From Sulfitobacter noctilucicola (GTDB lineage: Bacteria > Pseudomonadota > Alphaproteobacteria > Rhodobacterales > Rhodobacteraceae), in NCBI RefSeq assembly GCF_000622385.1, contig NZ_JASD01000008.1, forward strand, positions 1,550,001 through 1,614,000: a stretch of 64,000 nucleotides of DNA, read 5' to 3'. The notes below the pieces were generated by a model, which had not been told where the DNA came from, did not search any database, and worked only from the letters and a program-made list of their open reading frames with translations. This document shows positions 60,268-64,000 of this stretch, piece by piece. Numbering within the stretch: position 1 is the stretch's first letter; every line of letters starts with the position of its first letter. Both the position numbers and the translations under genes were made by a program.

Positions 60268-62805
60268 ATGCTTACTGGGATCAGAAATCTGAAGATCGGG
60301 GTTAAGCTGCCGGTCATCATCGGGGTGTTGGTGGCAGTAACGATTGCCATCCTTACTGCGTCGAACATGATCCTGACCGGTGCGGTTCTCAAGCAAGCTG
60401 CACGTGAAAAACTGGAAAGCGTGGCGACCCTAACGTCAAAAAACATTTCGACGCTTTTGCATACGATCGAGCGTGATCTGAACCAGACAGCGGAACGACC
60501 GTCCACCATTCAGGCGGTTCTTGCGCTGACCGACGGTTTCAAAAGCACGCAAAATGCTCTGGATACGCTGACCCGCACTTATATCACCGAAAACCCTGCG
60601 CCCTTGGGCGAGAAGGATGCGCTGGTCAAGGCGGACACCGGATCAAGTTACGGGTTCATCCATGCGGTCTATCATCCTGTTTTCAACAGCTTGCAGGACA
60701 GCATGGGGTATTATGACATCTTCCTTTTCGACACCGAAGGAAACCTTGTCTACAGCGTTTTCAAAGAGAGAGATTTCGCCACCAACATGTTGACTGGCGA
60801 ATGGAAGGACAGCGGCCTTGCCGAGGCATTCCGGCGAGGTTTGGAGCTTCCCCAGCACAGCGCACCTGCATTTGTCGATTTTGCGCCCTATGCTCCCAGC
60901 AATGATGCCCCTGCCGCATTTATATCCCGTCCCGTTTTTAACGGGCAGGGAACGCTGGTCGGTGTGCTGGCCTATCAGATGCCGGTTGACTGGCTTAATG
61001 CGACCGCCGCCGATCTTGAGGGGCTCGGGGAGACGAGCGATGGTTTGGTCGTGGGTGCGGACGGGCAATTGCGCACCGATTCTGTTCAAACATCTCAGGA
61101 TGACACGTTGAAAATACTTCCGGGGTGGGATCATCTTTCCCAACTTGATGAAGCCGCAGGTGGGCATTTCGATGGTATCGGACATTATCAACAACAGGTA
61201 ATGGGCTTTCGTGCGCCGGTAGAAGGGCTCGACTTGCAGTGGTCTGCAATAGTCCAACAGGACAAGAGTGTTTTGATGGCGGGGCGGACATGGGCCGTCC
61301 TTCTTTCAGGCGTTGTCTCACTTATAATACTCGCTTCGGCCCTGTTTATCGCACTGCTATTTTCAAAAGCTGTCACGCGCCCAATCCAGAACCTTACCAC
61401 CACAGTCAAAGCTGTGGCTGGCGGCCATCTCGACGATGCTGTGCCCGGAAAGGAGCGCGAGGACGAGATCGGTGATTTGGCCCGCGCGACAGAAATATTC
61501 CGACAAAATGCGATCGAACGGGAACGGCTGATGGCCGAGCAAAAGACCGCACAGGCGCAGATGCAGGCAATGAACCGAGAGCGTGAGGCCGCTGCTGAGG
61601 ACTCCATCAGGCTCGCCCGTGAGCGGCAAGAAATTGATGAGCGGCGCGCCGTGGAAACCCAAAACATGATGCGCGACTTGGGCACATCTTTCGGTGAAGT
61701 GGTAGAGTCCGCGATCGCTGGCAGGTTCTCGGACCGTGTCAAAGCGGATTTCAAGAATGAGCACCTCATAATGCTTGCGACGAACATCAACAGCCTGATG
61801 GAGGCTGTGGACCATGGCATCACCCAGACTGGCACACAGCTGGCCAGAGTGGCAGCCGGAGATTTGACGCAGAGGATGGAAGGGAATTTCAAGGGTGCTT
61901 TCGCTGACCTACAGAATAACGTGAACACGATGATCGATGCACTTACGCTTTTGATCGGTGACATTTCCGAAAGCGGGCTGACCCTTTCCGGCTCTTCAGA
62001 AGAGCTTCGCCAGACCGCTGATCAGCTTTCGCGGCAGGCAGAACAGAACGCGGCTTCGGTCGAGGAAACATCCGCAGCTCTTGAGGAATTGGCAGCCAGT
62101 TTGAAAAATGTGAGTGCAAACGTGGATGAAGTACGCACAACCGCGATTGACGCGAGCACGGCGGCCCAGTCGAGCGAGGTTATCGCGTCGGAGGCGGCGG
62201 AATCGATGGACCGGATCGCAGAAGGCTCGACCGAGATTTCGCGGGTGACAGCTGTCATTGACGATATCGCTTTCCAGATCAATCTGCTTGCACTGAATGC
62301 AGGCGTAGAAGCGGCACGTGCGGGAGACGCAGGACGAGGCTTTGCCGTGGTCGCGTCCGAGGTCCGCTCGCTCGCCCAACGTGCAAGTGATGCCGCGCAA
62401 GAGATCGGAACAGTCATCAAACAAAGTGATCATGCGGTGAGCGAAGGTGTGACCAAAGTTGCAAGCGCAAAGATGTCCCTCGAAAACATTGCCAAAAGCG
62501 TCTTGGAAATCTCGGCAAGCGTTAACGAGGTATCAACCGCAGTGACCGAACAATCCGCGGGTATCAGCGAGATCACAAACGCAGTGGGCCATATTGATGC
62601 TGTCACGCAAAAGCAGGCGGCATCTTTCGAAGAGGTCACGGCCTCAAGTCACGTTCTGGCTGATGAGGCCCGTGATCTGCGTGCGACAACTTCGCGCTTC
62701 AGAATTAGTGAGAATGTTCATGCGGGCGGCAGCGAAAAAGATGATGGTTTCATTGATGGTGAACAGGCACAAGACACGGCAGGGTCCGGGTCGGTCGCCG
62801 CTTGA
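60268..62805 (+). CDS. Methyl-accepting chemotaxis protein
   Basis: This 845-residue chemoreceptor has a membrane span near residues 13-36 ([21 protein letters not shown]), a periplasmic sensor of about 300 residues (Cache-like, [21 protein letters not shown]), and a second span ([22 protein letters not shown]) followed by a HAMP domain ([21 protein letters not shown]). A second HAMP-like segment ([19 protein letters not shown]) precedes the signalling domain. The hairpin tip reads [38 protein letters not shown], given by landmark [10 protein letters not shown]. No C-terminal CheR/CheB pentapeptide is present. ATG 60268 is supported by GGGAG 8 nt upstream. Ligand unknown. Confidence 0.92.
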   Translation: MLTGIRNLKIGVKLPVIIGVLVAVTIAILTASNMILTGAVLKQAAREKLESVATLTSKNISTLLHTIERDLNQTAERPSTIQAVLALTDGFKSTQNALDTLTRTYITENPAPLGEKDALVKADTGSSYGFIHAVYHPVFNSLQDSMGYYDIFLFDTEGNLVYSVFKERDFATNMLTGEWKDSGLAEAFRRGLELPQHSAPAFVDFAPYAPSNDAPAAFISRPVFNGQGTLVGVLAYQMPVDWLNATAADLEGLGETSDGLVVGADGQLRTDSVQTSQDDTLKILPGWDHLSQLDEAAGGHFDGIGHYQQQVMGFRAPVEGLDLQWSAIVQQDKSVLMAGRTWAVLLSGVVSLIILASALFIALLFSKAVTRPIQNLTTTVKAVAGGHLDDAVPGKEREDEIGDLARATEIFRQNAIERERLMAEQKTAQAQMQAMNREREAAAEDSIRLARERQEIDERRAVETQNMMRDLGTSFGEVVESAIAGRFSDRVKADFKNEHLIMLATNINSLMEAVDHGITQTGTQLARVAAGDLTQRMEGNFKGAFADLQNNVNTMIDALTLLIGDISESGLTLSGSSEELRQTADQLSRQAEQNAASVEETSAALEELAASLKNVSANVDEVRTTAIDASTAAQSSEVIASEAAESMDRIAEGSTEISRVTAVIDDIAFQINLLALNAGVEAARAGDAGRGFAVVASEVRSLAQRASDAAQEIGTVIKQSDHAVSEGVTKVASAKMSLENIAKSVLEISASVNEVSTAVTEQSAGISEITNAVGHIDAVTQKQAASFEEVTASSHVLADEARDLRATTSRFRISENVHAGGSEKDDGFIDGEQAQDTAGSGSVAA

Positions 62806-62856
62806 GAATAGTGTTCTGGCCAGCTGTTGGATGTCGTCGATGGCCACCCTTTACCG

Positions 62857-63924
62857 TCAGGTTTTGAACAGCATCGCGAATATAGGGGCACCCGGAATAA
62901 CAATGATTATCCGCAATACATGGTGGGCAATGACAAAAGCCATATCCGCACCGACGATCAGTGCCAGAACGGTTAGCTCTGCCTGACCACCCGGCGCAAA
63001 GGCGAGCAGGGTTTCCATCGGTGGGGCAAGACCCGCAGCATAGATAACTTCCGCGAAAATCACTGTCAGGATGATGAGGATCACACAAAACCCCAGACCC
63101 GCTGTTAGATCCCGACGGATCTCGGTCAGTGAAATTCCGGCATACTTTGCGCCGACAGACATCCCGATAAAGAACTGTGCGGCGCAGATCGCCTCAACCG
63201 GAGGACGATGATGTAATACACCGACAAGTGCTAAAGCCGCCGCAGCGATAAGCGAGCCAAGAATAGACGCACCGAATAAGCCGATCCGCTTAGCGATCTG
63301 CCAGCCAAAAAGTGCGCAAAGCACCATCATCAAAAGCTGATCGGGCGGGATACTTACGACAGGCGCACCGGGCGGGGTGCTCAGATCCGCTTGCCAAACG
63401 CTTTGCAAAAGAAACGGCAGCGCCACGACGATTACCAGAACGCGGGTTGCATGGATCAAAGACATGGCCCTGACATTGCCGCCTGCTTCTTCACCAAAGA
63501 CCAGCATATCCTGCGAGCCGCCGGGCATCGTTGCATAGTAGCTGGTGGCAAAATCATAGCCCCAGACACGATGAAAATAGGGTACGCCGATGACACTTAT
63601 GACGCCATCCATCACTGGTATCATCAATAAAGTTGGCCAAAAGCCCAACAACGTAAAGAGTAAAGCCTGCGTAAATGTGGCACCGACGACGACGCCGAGA
63701 ATGGTGCGCATCGCTTCGTTCAGGGGTTTGTTTCCGCCCATTGGCACACCAGTCAACGCGGCACTTAAGCAGGCGAAAATTGGCCCCAGCAGCCCTGGCA
63801 GGGGCAGTCAGCGGTAGTGAAACACTGCGACGCTGATCGACGCGATAACAAATGTGAAGCCGATTTGCATCAGGTGCGCCACCAGCCGCCGAGCGTTTCG
63901 GCCGACACTGCTTGTTCGTAGCAT
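62857..63924 (-). pseudogene. AbrB-family membrane protein gene with an in-frame TGA
   Basis: Reading one continuous frame from ATG 63924 to the stop at 62857 gives 355 positions, the normal length of AbrB-family (ammonia-monooxygenase-related, Pfam AbrB) membrane proteins. Landmarks after the break are LPLPGLLGPIFACLSAALTG, ATMPGGSQDMLVFGEEAGGN, HATRVLVIVVALPF, QFFIGMSVGAKYAGISLTE and FAPGGQAELTVLAL. Codon 39 is TGA (63808-63810), placed just before LPLP where the family usually has Gly, so GGA-to-TGA is a likely change. The piece before it (QIGFTFVIASISVAVFHYR) is the expected first span. Re-initiation at TTG 63756 or GTG could yield a shortened protein. No selenocysteine element is expected in this family. 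Confidence 0.7.
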
Positions 63925-64000
63925 CCCGATATCACGCCGCCCGAGAACAATATCGACACAGCGGTAGAGATAGAAACGCGCATGAAGGCCGATCCGACGA

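Noticed and set aside
63808..63810. TGA in the AbrB-family gene as a selenocysteine codon
   Set aside because: No SECIS-like element is evident next to it, the family has Gly at this position and no selenoprotein members are known to me.
1..64000. CRISPR arrays, tRNA/rRNA genes, insertion sequences, integrases or prophage genes
   Set aside because: No regularly spaced repeats, cloverleaf-like segments, transposase or integrase motifs were noticed. A short tRNA could be missed without a covariance-model search.

Overview
The window looks like a chromosomal segment of a marine alphaproteobacterium of the Roseobacter group (Rhodobacterales). The evidence is moderately high GC, tightly packed operons with ATGA-type stop/start overlaps, many TRAP and ABC importers for small organic acids, Entner-Doudoroff genes behind a CceR/LacI-type operator, and protein families typical of that group (Methyltransf_17, TAXI TRAP, GntR/UTRA). 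No rRNA, tRNA, IS element, phage gene or CRISPR array was recognised. No gene-free stretch exceeds about 250 bp.

Left part (1-10.2 kb): the end of a fused dipeptide-type ABC ATPase gene, a small methyltransferase, then a seven-gene acyl-CoA beta-oxidation operon. That operon holds a bifunctional hydratase/dehydrogenase, a thiolase, two different acyl-CoA dehydrogenases, a thioesterase, a crotonase and a CoA ligase. Its content resembles the pim dicarboxylate operon of Rhodopseudomonas palustris.

10.3-18 kb: the most striking locus. A minus-strand gene encodes a 1067-residue self-sufficient reductive dehalogenase: a corrinoid-type core with an internal duplication, two 4Fe-4S motifs and a C-terminal FMN/NAD/2Fe-2S reductase, without a Tat signal. 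It is divergent from a NitT/TauT-type ABC importer and translationally coupled to a UDP-glucuronate 4-epimerase-like gene followed by rpe.

18-31 kb: a TUDOR-like protein with topoisomerase IB; a class IV aminotransferase and glycerate 2-kinase; ugd; a ChaN/heme-monooxygenase pair; a VOC-bicupin protein; a glyoxylate/hydroxypyruvate reductase; and a complete ugpBAEC operon with a possible Pho box. 31-36 kb: an orphan iron-binding protein gene, a TAXI TRAP importer and gap with a LacI-type operator.

36-51.4 kb: a GntR-centred divergon. The left arm is gntR-leuC-leuD-dctP-dctQ-dctM. The right arm is tautomerase/SnoaL fusion, hyuB, hyuA, an isochorismatase-fold hydrolase lacking its Cys, a PEP mutase/isocitrate lyase-family lyase, an FAD dehydrogenase, an aldehyde dehydrogenase and an SDR. 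Together these look like uptake and breakdown of an unidentified organic acid, lactam or hydantoin ending in a retro-aldol lyase step. edd-eda follow under an 18-bp perfect palindrome.

51.5-64 kb: downstream of edd-eda lies a convergent operon encoding a NicX-like ring-cleavage dioxygenase homologue, an acyl-CoA-dehydrogenase-like flavoprotein and an unusual SRPBCC-alpha/beta hydrolase-TetR triple fusion. Then come a polysaccharide deacetylase/GNAT pair, a chemoreceptor, and an AbrB-family membrane protein gene interrupted by an in-frame TGA.

All functional calls come from reading translated sequence and motif recognition. No database search was run.
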